Positions 43,458-52,474 of a DNA stretch of 64,000 nt are shown here, piece after piece. Each line of letters begins with the position of its first letter. Position 1 is the stretch's first letter. The notes below the pieces were generated by a model that was not told the origin of the DNA, searched no databases, and worked only from the letters and a program-made list of their open reading frames with translations. The translations under genes and the position numbers were made by a program. Source of the DNA: Pedobacter insulae (lineage in GTDB: Bacteria > Bacteroidota > Bacteroidia > Sphingobacteriales > Sphingobacteriaceae); contig NZ_FOPP01000005.1 in assembly GCF_900113525.1 (NCBI RefSeq), positions 62,001 through 126,000 on the forward strand. Reading direction: 5' to 3'.

Positions 43458-44465
43458 ATGTCTGTAAAGATAGGAAATATAGATTTGGGAGCGTTCCCTT
43501 TATTGCTTGCGCCAATGGAAGATGTGAGTGATCCACCATTTCGTTATGTGTGTAAGCAAGGTGGTGCTGATTTGATGTATACCGAGTTTATTTCTTCTGA
43601 AGGGTTAATTCGGGATGCCGCAAAAAGCAGAAAGAAGCTTGATATTTTTGAATATGAACGACCGATTGGGATACAGATTTTTGGAAGCGATATAGAGAGC
43701 ATGCGGGAGGCAACTGAAATTGCTACGCTTGCTGGTCCCGATTTAATGGATATAAACTATGGGTGTCCGGTTAAGAATGTTGCCTGCAGAGGCGCTGGAG
43801 CTAGCTTACTTCAAGATATAGATAAGATGGTTAAAATGACAGAAGCAGTGGTTAAAGCAACCCACTTGCCTGTAACCGTTAAAACAAGATTGGGCTGGGA
43901 TGACAATACCAAAAACGTTGAAGAAGTTGCGGAACGTTTACAGGATATTGGTATTCAAGCCTTAACGATTCATGGCCGTACAAGAGCCCAGCTTTATAAG
44001 GGAGAAGCCGACTGGACATTAATTAGAGAAATTAAGCGGAACCCCCGTGTTAAGATTCCGATTTTCGGAAATGGCGATGTCGATAGTCCGCAGAAAGCTG
44101 CCGCTTGGAGAATGGAATATGAAGTGGATGGTATTATGATTGGTAGGGCCGCAATAGGGTATCCTTGGATTTTCAGGGAAGTAAAGCACTTCTTCGAAAC
44201 AGGTGAACTCATGGCTGGCCCCACGCTAGAAGAACGAATAATTGCCTGCAGAACACATTTAGACAAATCTATCGAATGGAAAGGGCCAAAAGTTGGGGTG
44301 TTTGAAATGCGGAGGCACTATGCCAATTATTTCAAGGGTTTACCTGATTTTAAACCATACCGGATGATGCTCGTCAAAGAAGAAAACATCGCCACAATTC
44401 ATGAGTTATTAGACGAAGTGGCAGTGAAATACGAACACGTTTTGCCTTTTTCAGAAATGGCTTGA
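43458..44465 (+). CDS. dusB: tRNA-dihydrouridine synthase
   Basis: This 335-residue FMN enzyme reduces uridines in the tRNA D-loop. It has the TIM-barrel motifs ILAPMEDVSDPPFR-like LLLAPMEDVSDPPFRYV, the catalytic block INYGCPVKNVACRGAGASLL, TVKTRLGWDD, and the RNA-binding LTIHGRTRAQLYKGEADW. The N-terminal PMEDVSD and overall pattern fit the DusB subgroup best. apaG follows 27 nt later. Confidence 0.93.
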   Translation: MSVKIGNIDLGAFPLLLAPMEDVSDPPFRYVCKQGGADLMYTEFISSEGLIRDAAKSRKKLDIFEYERPIGIQIFGSDIESMREATEIATLAGPDLMDINYGCPVKNVACRGAGASLLQDIDKMVKMTEAVVKATHLPVTVKTRLGWDDNTKNVEEVAERLQDIGIQALTIHGRTRAQLYKGEADWTLIREIKRNPRVKIPIFGNGDVDSPQKAAAWRMEYEVDGIMIGRAAIGYPWIFREVKHFFETGELMAGPTLEERIIACRTHLDKSIEWKGPKVGVFEMRRHYANYFKGLPDFKPYRMMLVKEENIATIHELLDEVAVKYEHVLPFSEMA

Positions 44466-44492
44466 TTATTGAAATGCAATTCTTAAATTTAA

Positions 44493-44882
44493 ATGATGGT
44501 TACCGCTATTACCCAAGGTATAAAGATTTCAGTTGATACCACTTATGAAGAGGGGTACTCTGATTCGGCAAACGAGCACTTTATGTTTGCTTATCGCATT
44601 GAGATACAGAATTTAGCTGATTTCTCCATCCGCCTAATGCGTCGCAAATGGGTGATTTTTGATTCAAATGGCACACAAAGAGAGGTAGATGGAGAGGGTG
44701 TAGTAGGAGAGCAACCAATCATCAACCCAGGAGAATCTTACAACTACGTTTCGGGATGCAATCTTAAAACTGAAATAGGGAGCATGAAAGGACATTATCA
44801 GATGCTCCGCTTAAGCGATGAAACACTATTCAACGTTGATATTCCGGAGTTTCAGTTAATAGCTCCTTACAAATTGAATTAA
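44493..44882 (+). CDS. apaG: ApaG-domain protein
   Basis: This 129-residue protein is a stand-alone ApaG domain, a fibronectin-like beta-sandwich. The family motifs are present: FMFAYRIEIQNLADFSIRLM, RKWVIFDSNGTQREVDGEGV (shown at its full 20 residues), GVVGEQPIINPGESYNYVSG and MKGHYQML. ApaG is implicated in divalent-cation (Co, Mg) homeostasis, but the molecular role is unsettled. It converges with a zinc peptidase gene. Confidence 0.95.
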   Translation: MMVTAITQGIKISVDTTYEEGYSDSANEHFMFAYRIEIQNLADFSIRLMRRKWVIFDSNGTQREVDGEGVVGEQPIINPGESYNYVSGCNLKTEIGSMKGHYQMLRLSDETLFNVDIPEFQLIAPYKLN

Positions 44883-44889
44883 GGTTTCT

Positions 44890-45585
44890 TTAATCTCTAC
44901 TTCTTCCAAATAGCATTGAAGCATAATAAATTAAGTTGGCAAGTGCGCCCAGCGCAGCGATAACATAGGTCATGGCAGCCCACCAAAGCGCATCCTTCGC
45001 TTGTGCATTTTCTTCGGCAGTATGCATTACAGTCTGATTATTCCTTAACCATAACAATGCCCTTCTGCTTGCATCAAATTCTACGGGTAGGGTTATTATA
45101 CTAAACACTGTCACTAAAGCTAGGCCCGCCACACCAATTGCCAAAACAATTGGATTTCCGGTAAAACCAATTAACAATACGCCAATTAACAATACCCATT
45201 GCAACAAGTTTGAAGAAATACTAACAACCGGAACCATGCTCGACCTGAATTGTAACCAATGATATGATTTAGCGTGCTGAACAGCATGGCCACATTCGTG
45301 GGCAGCAACCGCTGCTGCTGCAACACTTCTTCCGTAATACACATCGGTACTGAGATTTACTGTTCTATCGGTTGGATTGTAATGATCTGTTAGCTGACCT
45401 TCGGTGCTCATGATTTTGATATCGTAAATGCCATTATCATATAGCATTTTTTCGGCAACTTCCTTTCCCGACATGCCCGAATTGAGCTGCATTTCGGCAT
45501 ATTGAGAGAATTTACTTCTAAATCTCCACTGTACGAGCATACTCAAGAGCAATACAGGGATAATTAAGATTAAATACGATTCCAT
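44890..45585 (-). CDS. YugP-type membrane zinc metallopeptidase
   Basis: This 231-residue protein has an N-terminal helix (about 3-16), a soluble part with the conserved RTVNLSTDVYYGRSVAAAAV, and the zinc motif AAHECGHAVQHAKSYHWLQF, followed by four membrane helices (about 120-225). This is the YugP/neutral zinc metallopeptidase 2 family; the substrates are unknown. It shares its upstream region with the FAD oxidoreductase gene, divergently. Confidence 0.93.
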   Translation of the reverse strand: MESYLILIIPVLLLSMLVQWRFRSKFSQYAEMQLNSGMSGKEVAEKMLYDNGIYDIKIMSTEGQLTDHYNPTDRTVNLSTDVYYGRSVAAAAVAAHECGHAVQHAKSYHWLQFRSSMVPVVSISSNLLQWVLLIGVLLIGFTGNPIVLAIGVAGLALVTVFSIITLPVEFDASRRALLWLRNNQTVMHTAEENAQAKDALWWAAMTYVIAALGALANLIYYASMLFGRSRD

Positions 45586-45669
45586 TTTTTTAAATTTGTC
45601 TTTTTACTCTTAAATCAAAAAGTGTTCCCATATTTAATAGCTGTTAAAAAAATTACATAAACCATCATT

Positions 45670-46809
45670 ATGGCTCATCATCAATCTTATTGGGAAAAGC
45701 AAAACTTCTTTACTGCTGACGTAATCATAGTAGGTAGTGGTATTGTTGGATTAAATGCGGCCTTAACAATAAAGCAGGGTAGTCCTAACACAAGCGTAAT
45801 AGTGTTAGAAAGAGGGTTTTTACCAAATGGAGCCAGCACAAAAAATGCTGGTTTTGCGTGTTTTGGAAGCATTTCAGAATTGATCGAACAAGAAAAAATT
45901 TGTGGAACCGACGGTCTGCACGAGCTGATTTCCAAACGATGGAGCGGTCTTTTAAAACTTCGAGCTTTATTGGGTGATGAGAAGATTTGTTATGAAAATT
46001 ACGGAGGGTACGAGTTATTTAGGCCGGCCGAGAACTCGTTGGCAGAAGAATGTGTATTAAAATTAAGCCATTTTAATGCCCTAATTGCAGACATAGTTTC
46101 GGAAAAGGAGGTATATAGCGTTGCGAATGATCAAATTCCTTCATTTGGTTTTAAGAACATCTCTACGCTTTTAAAAAATAAGTTAGAAGCTCAGATTAAT
46201 CCAGGAAAAATGATGAAAAATCTGCTTGCTAAAGTAAATGGGTTAGGCGTATTGGTGCTAAATTCCTGCGAGGTTAACAAGATTAACGAAGAAGAAACAC
46301 AGATCGTTCTCGAAACTAGTCAGGGTAACTTTAAGTGTAAAAAAGTAGTTTTAACCACAAATGCTTTTATCAATCAGTTTTATCCTATGCTAAACGTTGT
46401 GCCGGGCAGGGGACAGGTGATCATCACTAAACCTATTCCCAATTTGAGGCTAAAGGGAACTTTTCATTACGATAAGGGCTTTTACTATTTTAGAAATGTT
46501 GATGACCGAATACTTTTGGGAGGTGGTAGAAATTTGGATTTCAAGTCTGAGGAAACAACAGCATTCGGTGAAACCGACAAGGTACAAGCAGCGCTATTAA
46601 AGCTTTTGCAGACTATTATTTTGCCGGATACGCCCTTTGAACTTGAGCAAACATGGAGTGGAATAATGGCGTTTGGCGATAAGCTACATCCTATTATTGA
46701 AGAAATAAATCCTAACATCTTTTGTGCTGTTCGATGCAATGGCATGGGCATTGCCATTGGCAGTAACACGGGGCAGGAAGTGGGAGAGTTGGTATTAAAA
46801 GACTTGTGA
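45670..46809 (+). CDS. FAD-dependent oxidoreductase of the D-amino-acid-oxidase (DAO) family
   Basis: This 379-residue protein has the Rossmann FAD motif IIVGSGIVGLNAALTIKQG and a DAO fold, with the conserved GASTKNAGFACFGSISELIE near the N-terminus, PGRGQVIITKPIPN in the middle and the C-terminal VRCNGMGIAIGSNTGQEV, where the FAD pyrophosphate is held. It resembles glycine/D-amino-acid oxidases and sarcosine-type deaminating enzymes, but the substrate cannot be told from sequence. No neighbour points to a pathway. Confidence 0.9.
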   Translation: MAHHQSYWEKQNFFTADVIIVGSGIVGLNAALTIKQGSPNTSVIVLERGFLPNGASTKNAGFACFGSISELIEQEKICGTDGLHELISKRWSGLLKLRALLGDEKICYENYGGYELFRPAENSLAEECVLKLSHFNALIADIVSEKEVYSVANDQIPSFGFKNISTLLKNKLEAQINPGKMMKNLLAKVNGLGVLVLNSCEVNKINEEETQIVLETSQGNFKCKKVVLTTNAFINQFYPMLNVVPGRGQVIITKPIPNLRLKGTFHYDKGFYYFRNVDDRILLGGGRNLDFKSEETTAFGETDKVQAALLKLLQTIILPDTPFELEQTWSGIMAFGDKLHPIIEEINPNIFCAVRCNGMGIAIGSNTGQEVGELVLKDL

Positions 46810-46830
46810 AGTTAGGCGGGCTAAGCCTTT

Positions 46831-47670
46831 CTATTCAAATACAATCGTTTTATTCCCACTAATAAAAACCCTATCTTCTAAAACCTGTTCCAGTGCTTTA
46901 CTCAATACCGCCTTTTCAATTTCTCTTCCTCCAATGGCCATTTGTTTCGCATTTAAAGTATGGTTTACATGAATTGTTTGCTGATTAATAATCGGCCCTT
47001 CATCTAAATTATTGGTTACAAAGTGTGCGGTAGCGCCAATAATTTTAACCCCTCTTTCAAAAGCTTGCCTATATGGACTAGCCCCAACAAATGCTGGTAA
47101 AAAAGAATGATGAATGTTGATTATCTTATTTGGGTATTGCTGTATAAATTCAGGAGAAAGTATTCTCATAAATTTAGCCAATACAATATAATCTAGCTCA
47201 TAGTTTATTAATAATTGTACCATTTCCCGTTCAAAATCTGCTTTACTTTTATTTTCATGAGCTACATAGAAAAAAGGAACTCCCATCTTTTCGGCAAACT
47301 CTTGCAGCGTGGAGTGGTTTCCGATTACACATTTAACAACTGCTCCCAAAGTTTTAAAATGAGCTCTAACCAAAAGATCAGCTAAACAATGAAATTCTTT
47401 AGTTACTAAAACAGCTATGTTTTTCTCTTTTTTTGTAACGAGATTAACTTTTGCCTCAATGGGTAAAACAGCTATCAATTCTTGCTTTAAAACCAACTTG
47501 TCTGTTATAATTCCACTACAGGCTATTCGTGTAAAAAACTTGTTTTCCGTTTCATCCACAAACTCTCTCATAGCAATAATGTTAAGTTTGTGTAAAGCCA
47601 AAATTCTTGTAATGTCAGTTACCAAACCAACCTTATCTTTACATTGTATAAGAATTAACAAATTGTTCAT
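46831..47670 (-). CDS. purU: Formyltetrahydrofolate deformylase
   Basis: This 279-residue enzyme hydrolyses 10-formyltetrahydrofolate to formate and THF, balancing one-carbon pools for purine synthesis. An N-terminal ACT domain (about 1-80; VTDITRILALHKLNIIAMRE) binds the regulator, and the formyltransferase fold carries the catalytic triad in INIHHSFLPAFVGASPYRQA, with HFVTNNLDEGPII. Full length. A TATATTTA box on the minus strand ends 4 nt before the ATG. Confidence 0.95.
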   Translation of the reverse strand: MNNLLILIQCKDKVGLVTDITRILALHKLNIIAMREFVDETENKFFTRIACSGIITDKLVLKQELIAVLPIEAKVNLVTKKEKNIAVLVTKEFHCLADLLVRAHFKTLGAVVKCVIGNHSTLQEFAEKMGVPFFYVAHENKSKADFEREMVQLLINYELDYIVLAKFMRILSPEFIQQYPNKIINIHHSFLPAFVGASPYRQAFERGVKIIGATAHFVTNNLDEGPIINQQTIHVNHTLNAKQMAIGGREIEKAVLSKALEQVLEDRVFISGNKTIVFE

Positions 47671-47674
47671 GGGG

Positions 47675-47682
47675 TAAATATA
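47675..47682 (-). promoter_or_regulatory. -7-like promoter box of purU
   Basis: The minus strand reads TATATTTA, one base from TAnnTTTG, exactly 4 nt before the purU ATG. Confidence 0.35.
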
Positions 47683-47728
47683 ATCTCCCTTAATTTATAT
47701 TTTGTTATTTTGACTAAAAATTTAAAGA

Positions 47729-49003
47729 ATGGAAATCGCTGCTATCGCTCTATTGTTGCTTATTTTATTGGTCCTTTTCATCCTGCTGTTGCGTAAACCG
47801 CTTGTTCATAAAAACGATGAAACATTTACTTATCTGAAAGAAGAAAAACAAAAATTAGCAGATGAGTTAAATGATCTACGTGAACGTTTTAATGATGAAC
47901 GTAGTAAGTTAATACAAACGGAAGCACTTTTAAATTTACAACGAGATAAATTTAAAGAACAACAGCAAAGCCTGGCAGAATTACAAGAAAAATTTACGCT
48001 CACTTTCTACGATATAGCTCATAAAATATTAGACGAAAAAACTGCAAAATTTACACTGCAGAATCAAAATAATCTCGATACAATCTTGAGTCCGCTAAAA
48101 GCAAATATTAAAGCTTTTGAAGAAAAAGTCGATAAGGTTTACAAAGATGAAGCCGCAGAAAGAAACCATTTAAAAGGAGTTATCTTTCAATTAATGGATC
48201 AAAGTAAGCAAATCCAAACAGATGCAAATAATTTAACCAAGGCATTAAAGGGTGACAATAAAAAACAAGGAAACTGGGGAGAAGTAATTTTAGAGCGCGT
48301 GCTGGAAAGTTCTGGTTTAACGAAAGGGAGGGAATATAGGACTCAGACTAGCCTTAAGAACGACGAGGGCGCTAAATTACAACCAGATGTAGTCATTGAC
48401 CTTCCAGATGAAAAACATTTGATTGTAGACGCTAAAATTAGTTTAGTTGCTTATGAAGAAATGATGAATGCATCCACAGAGGAGGAAAAAGTTTTAAATT
48501 TAAAGCGACATTTAATTTCTATAAAGTCTCATATAGATGGTTTAGCAAGCAAAAATTACCAAAATCTTTATCAAATTAACTCTCCTGATTTTGTGCTGCT
48601 CTTTATGCCTATTGAGTCTTCTTTTAGCATTACCGTACAGGCCGATCATGAGCTATTCAATTACGCTTGGAATAGGAAAGTGGTAATTGTGAGTCCAACA
48701 ACCTTGTTAGCTACTTTACGTACCATTGCCAGTATATGGAAAGTAGACCGACAGAACAAAAATGTTTTCGAAATTGCCGAAGAGGCTGGTGCATTGTACG
48801 ATAAGTTTGTAGGTTTCTTAACAGATATGGAAAAAATCGGAAAACATTTAGATCTTTCCCAAAAGGCCCATGAAGAAGCTTTTAAAAAACTACAATATGG
48901 CAGTGGAAATCTCATTGGTAAAGTAGAAAAAATCAAAAAGCTAGGTGCAAAAACTAAATCGAATAAGCAGATAGATGCAAGATTTTTGGGAGAGGAGGAA
49001 TAA
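47729..49003 (+). CDS. rmuC: RmuC-family protein
   Basis: This 424-residue protein has an N-terminal membrane helix (2-20), a long coiled coil (about 30-130, rich in Lys, Glu and Gln) and the RmuC domain (about 130-400), with the nuclease-like GNWGEVILERVLESSGLTKG, QPDVVIDLPDEKHLIVDAKI and the later LFMPIESSFSITVQADHELF. RmuC limits recombination at inverted repeats in E. coli. It is convergent with the esterase gene (2 nt apart). Confidence 0.94.
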   Translation: MEIAAIALLLLILLVLFILLLRKPLVHKNDETFTYLKEEKQKLADELNDLRERFNDERSKLIQTEALLNLQRDKFKEQQQSLAELQEKFTLTFYDIAHKILDEKTAKFTLQNQNNLDTILSPLKANIKAFEEKVDKVYKDEAAERNHLKGVIFQLMDQSKQIQTDANNLTKALKGDNKKQGNWGEVILERVLESSGLTKGREYRTQTSLKNDEGAKLQPDVVIDLPDEKHLIVDAKISLVAYEEMMNASTEEEKVLNLKRHLISIKSHIDGLASKNYQNLYQINSPDFVLLFMPIESSFSITVQADHELFNYAWNRKVVIVSPTTLLATLRTIASIWKVDRQNKNVFEIAEEAGALYDKFVGFLTDMEKIGKHLDLSQKAHEEAFKKLQYGSGNLIGKVEKIKKLGAKTKSNKQIDARFLGEEE

Positions 49004-49005
49004 CA

Positions 49006-49809
49006 TTACTTCCCCTTTGCATACATCTTCAACAGCGTTTGATAAATGCTATTATGAAGTATTGTTAAATGATTTTCCTTTTCAAAAAATTCAAAACTTA
49101 CTTTTAAGCCTTTAGATTTTAGGAGGCTTTCAGCAAGTTTTTTGGCATCTTCTTTCATTACCTTACCTTCTTCGCCAACGGCAATAAAGACATTGATATT
49201 GCTAATTTTTTGTCTGTTTATCTTATCATCAACATGGTTTAAAAGCGATTCATTATCCCACCATAAGCTTGGGCTAACAATAATGTAATTGTTAAAAATA
49301 TGAGCTCTTTTTATTAAAATCTCTGTGGCTAACAAGGCCCCAAACGACTGTCCAATAACAGTTTTTGATTCGTTAGTCTTAAAATTATTTTCAACAAAGG
49401 GCTGTAATTCTTCAGCTAAAAAGTTAATGAATTTAGTTGAACTACCTGTAGTTGGAAAATCGGTTTTATCTTTTACGATCGTTGTTGGAAAGGTAAAATC
49501 CTTTCTTCTATCAACATTTGCAATGCCAACAATAATAGATTTTGGCATTGCTTCAATCATCGTCAAAAACTGAACTAAACCTGTAATGTGTATAAAATCT
49601 TCATTTACAGAACCATCGAGCAGATAAATAACCGGGTAAGTCTTTGTCGAATCCGGATGATAACCTTCTGGGGTGTATATGTTTAAAACTCTGTTTTCAT
49701 TTAATATTTTTGAAGGCAGCTCATATGTTTTTCCTATGATAAGATTTTTTTGAGCCAAACAAAAATTAGCTATTAATAATAACAAGAAAAATAAACTGCC
49801 TTTTTTCAT
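49006..49809 (-). CDS. Exported esterase of the EsterD/IroE-like alpha/beta hydrolase type
   Basis: This 267-residue protein has a signal peptide (about 1-19) and an esterase domain of the putative esterase (PF00756) type: VLNIYTPEGYHPDSTKTYPV at the start, then the nucleophile motif VIGQSFGALLAT and the C-terminal His in KENHLTILHNS. Such enzymes hydrolyse ferrisiderophores or short esters. It lies 2 nt downstream of thiL on the same strand. The substrate is not known. Confidence 0.88.
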   Translation of the reverse strand: MKKGSLFFLLLLIANFCLAQKNLIIGKTYELPSKILNENRVLNIYTPEGYHPDSTKTYPVIYLLDGSVNEDFIHITGLVQFLTMIEAMPKSIIVGIANVDRRKDFTFPTTIVKDKTDFPTTGSSTKFINFLAEELQPFVENNFKTNESKTVIGQSFGALLATEILIKRAHIFNNYIIVSPSLWWDNESLLNHVDDKINRQKISNINVFIAVGEEGKVMKEDAKKLAESLLKSKGLKVSFEFFEKENHLTILHNSIYQTLLKMYAKGK

Positions 49810-49811
49810 AT

Positions 49812-50852
49812 TTAACCTTTAAAAGCATTCCAACCCTGCGCTTTTAATTCATGCGAAACGTTTGATTTGGAAATCATATTACATCCAGCATTTTTATCTG
49901 TTATATGGCCAATGATGCTAATATCCACATCGTTTTTTAGTTTGCTATAATCGGCTTGTTTAATCGTAAATAATAGTTCATAATCTTCTCCGCCATTAAG
50001 TGCACAAACAGTTGGGTCTAAGCCCAATTCCCGAGCTGTATCGTAAGTCATCGGATCAATGGGAATTTTCTCTTCGTAAAGCGTACATCCCTTATCAGAC
50101 TGTGTACAGATATGCAAAATTTCCGATGCCAAACCATCAGAAACATCTATCATCGATGTTGGCTTTATTTTCATTTGAGATAATAAATCAACAATATCCC
50201 TTCTCCCTTCTGGCTTTAACTGACGCTCAATAATATAATCCTTACCTTCTAAATCTGGTTGTAATTGTGGATTTTCTAAAAAGATCTGCTTTTCTCTTTC
50301 TAAGATCTGCAAACCTACATAAGCTCCTCCCAAATCACCAGAAACGCATATTAAATCTCCTTCTTCAGCACCATTGCGATAGCAAACATCTGCAGCATCT
50401 GCAAAACCAACACTGGTTACGCTAATAACCAATCCCTGTTTACTCGATGAGGTATCACCACCTATTAAATCAATATTAAACTTATTGCAAGCTAGTTCTA
50501 TCCCTTTATAAATTTCTTCAACTGCTTCTAATGGAAATTTACTTGATAATCCTATCGATACAGTAATTTGCGTTGCAATACCATTCATGGCATAAATATC
50601 ACTTAGATTAACCTGAACCGCTTTATATCCAAGATGCATTAAGGGTACGTAAGCTAAATCGAAATGAATTCCTTCTAATAATAAATCTGTTGAAATTAAG
50701 GTTTGTTTCCCAGTAAAATCTAATACCGCTGCATCATCTCCAATGCCTTTTATGCTGCTTTCATGTTGTATTTTAAAGCTATTTGTCAAGTGTTTTATTA
50801 AACCAAATTCTCCTAGTTCTGAAATTGCTGTCCGTTCTTTATTTTCAAACAT
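49812..50852 (-). CDS. thiL: Thiamine-monophosphate kinase
   Basis: This 346-residue enzyme makes thiamine diphosphate from thiamine monophosphate. It is a PurM-fold protein with the ATP/Mg motifs IKGIGDDAAVLDF, STDLLLEGIHFDL, QVNLSDIYAMNG and LIGGDTSSSKQGL, and the C-terminal GGEDYELLFT. Length is normal. No thiamine riboswitch (THI box) is seen upstream, where REP-like repeats begin 20 nt after the ATG. Confidence 0.95.
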   Translation of the reverse strand: MFENKERTAISELGEFGLIKHLTNSFKIQHESSIKGIGDDAAVLDFTGKQTLISTDLLLEGIHFDLAYVPLMHLGYKAVQVNLSDIYAMNGIATQITVSIGLSSKFPLEAVEEIYKGIELACNKFNIDLIGGDTSSSKQGLVISVTSVGFADAADVCYRNGAEEGDLICVSGDLGGAYVGLQILEREKQIFLENPQLQPDLEGKDYIIERQLKPEGRRDIVDLLSQMKIKPTSMIDVSDGLASEILHICTQSDKGCTLYEEKIPIDPMTYDTARELGLDPTVCALNGGEDYELLFTIKQADYSKLKNDVDISIIGHITDKNAGCNMISKSNVSHELKAQGWNAFKG

Positions 50853-50872
50853 GTTTTTCTTTTTTATTTTAT

Positions 50873-51017
50873 AATATTGGTGTCATTAATAATAATATTA
50901 CCGTCGTTGCGAGGAGTATTATCGTCATTGCGTGTAATATTACCGTCATTGCGAGCGCAGCGAAGCAATCGTTACTCAAATTATACTTTAGATTGCTTCG
51001 CTGCGCTCGCAATGACG
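50873..51017. repeat. 21-bp tandem array joined to a REP-like palindrome
   Basis: Four consecutive 21-nt units start at 50873, 50894, 50915 and 50936. The last three share the pattern AaTATTAcCGTCaTTGCGaG. The fourth unit runs into the left arm of a perfect REP-like palindrome (CGTCATTGCGAGCGCAGCGA and onward, 50944-50970; complementary arm 50991-51017). The spacer of 20 nt contains ATACTTTA. Confidence 0.88.
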
Positions 51018-51030
51018 CAAATTTGTGCGT

Positions 51031-52029
51031 CTACAGCCCTAATTTTGCTGATATTTCTAACATTCTTTCAATTGGTTTACGAGCCTGAACAATAATATCA
51101 GCTGGCACAGTAACTTCTGGTAAACCATTTTTAAGACATAGGTATAATTTTTCCAAAGTATTTCGTTTCATGTAAGGACAATCATTACACGCACAATTGT
51201 TATTCGGTGGTGCCGGAATAAACGTTTTATGAGGATTAGCTTTCTCCATTTGATGAATAATTCCACTTTCCGTAGCAACAATAAATTCGGTAGCTTCGTT
51301 ATGAATACTATATTTCAATAAGCCAGTTGTACTGCCAATGTAATCAGCCATTTGCAATACGGATTCTTCACACTCCGGATGCGCAATAAATTTTGCATTT
51401 GGATGACGCTCTTTTAACTTGGTAATTTTCTCTCTAGAAAATATTTCGTGTACCATACAAGCTCCATTCCACAATACTAAATCTCTGCCCGTTTTTTTAG
51501 CTACCCAAGCGCCTAGGTTTTTATCTGGGCCGAAAATAATTTTCTGATCCTTAGGTAAACTTTCCACAATTTGCACCGCATTTGTCGATGTACAAACTAT
51601 ATCACTTAAGGCCTTTAACTCTGCAGTACAATTCACATAGGTAATCACTAAGTGATCAGGATATTTTTCTTTAAATTTTTTAAATAGATGAGGCGGACAA
51701 CTATCTGCTAAAGAACATCCGGCCTTCAAGTCTGGTAATAAAACAGTCTTTTCTGGCGACAATATTTTGGCTGTTTCTGCCATAAAATGAACACCTGCGA
51801 AAACGATTACATCAGCTTCTGTTTTTGCCGCTTCTTGCGATAAACCCAGGCTATCGCCTATATAATCTGCAATATCTTGTATATCAGGTTCTTGATAATA
51901 GTGTGCTAAGATGATTGCATTCTTTTCCTTTTTTAATTTTTCAATCTCTTCAAACAAATCCAATGTTGGATCTATCTGTTCTTCTACAAACCCCTTTCTG
52001 TTTAATTCTTCTAGGATATCTATGCTCAT
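51031..52029 (-). CDS. nadA: Quinolinate synthase NadA
   Basis: This 332-residue [4Fe-4S] enzyme condenses iminoaspartate with dihydroxyacetone phosphate to quinolinate in NAD synthesis. The triplicate fold is seen in [35 protein letters not shown] and the Cys-rich [12 protein letters not shown], plus the C-terminal [12 protein letters not shown] which completes cluster binding. It is divergent from nadB, its partner enzyme, across a 445-bp AT-rich region. Confidence 0.96.
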   Translation of the reverse strand: MSIDILEELNRKGFVEEQIDPTLDLFEEIEKLKKEKNAIILAHYYQEPDIQDIADYIGDSLGLSQEAAKTEADVIVFAGVHFMAETAKILSPEKTVLLPDLKAGCSLADSCPPHLFKKFKEKYPDHLVITYVNCTAELKALSDIVCTSTNAVQIVESLPKDQKIIFGPDKNLGAWVAKKTGRDLVLWNGACMVHEIFSREKITKLKERHPNAKFIAHPECEESVLQMADYIGSTTGLLKYSIHNEATEFIVATESGIIHQMEKANPHKTFIPAPPNNNCACNDCPYMKRNTLEKLYLCLKNGLPEVTVPADIIVQARKPIERMLEISAKLGL

Positions 52030-52474
52030 TTGTATAAAATTTTATTAGGCTCTTTTTGATGGTGTAAAGTTAACAGCTTTTAACACTTCAATAATTATTA
52101 ATTATTTTAAATAAATAGATTCTTATTGTTTATTAGGATGTTGGTACTGTGAATAAGTTATTAATTAAAATAGTAAGATATGAGTTATTAGATACTTACT
52201 AACATTGATATGATATTTTTATTTTAAATATCAACTGATTCACAATGGTATACTATTTAGACTAAAAACTTACCAATATAAAAATGTGCATTGATTGGTG
52301 TGTTGTTAAAAGTTAATAAACTATGCAAAGTTGCTTAAAAATAATGTAAAAGATTGTGTCAAATTACCTTTTTACCTTAGCTTTAAACATTCAAAAATAG
52401 TTGTTGGTTTAATTTAGACATTCCTTCCACATAAATAGGGGTGTTATTAACAAGTTTGAATTTATTAACGTTTA
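52030..52474. other. AT-rich 445-bp divergent intergenic region between nadA and nadB
   Basis: No ORF of note is seen. The region is very AT-rich, with a DnaA-box match TGTGAATAA (consensus TGTGnATAA) at 52148-52156 and a one-mismatch box TGATTCACA at 52236-52244, among weaker resemblances. It must hold the nadA and nadB promoters, though no perfect TAnnTTTG was found. It is unusually long for a divergent promoter in this window. Confidence 0.5.

Noticed and set aside
43405..43539. Upstream extension of the CPBP protease gene
   Set aside because: The 45 extra residues overlap dusB and its promoter and contain no family feature; the ATG at 43404 fits better.
8699..51017. CRISPR array
   Set aside because: The repeated units are palindromic and unevenly spaced, and the 21-bp array has no unique spacers and no cas gene is present.
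50853..51030. Thiamine (TPP) riboswitch upstream of thiL
   Set aside because: No THI-box core was seen; the sequence is made of the 21-bp units and a REP-like palindrome.
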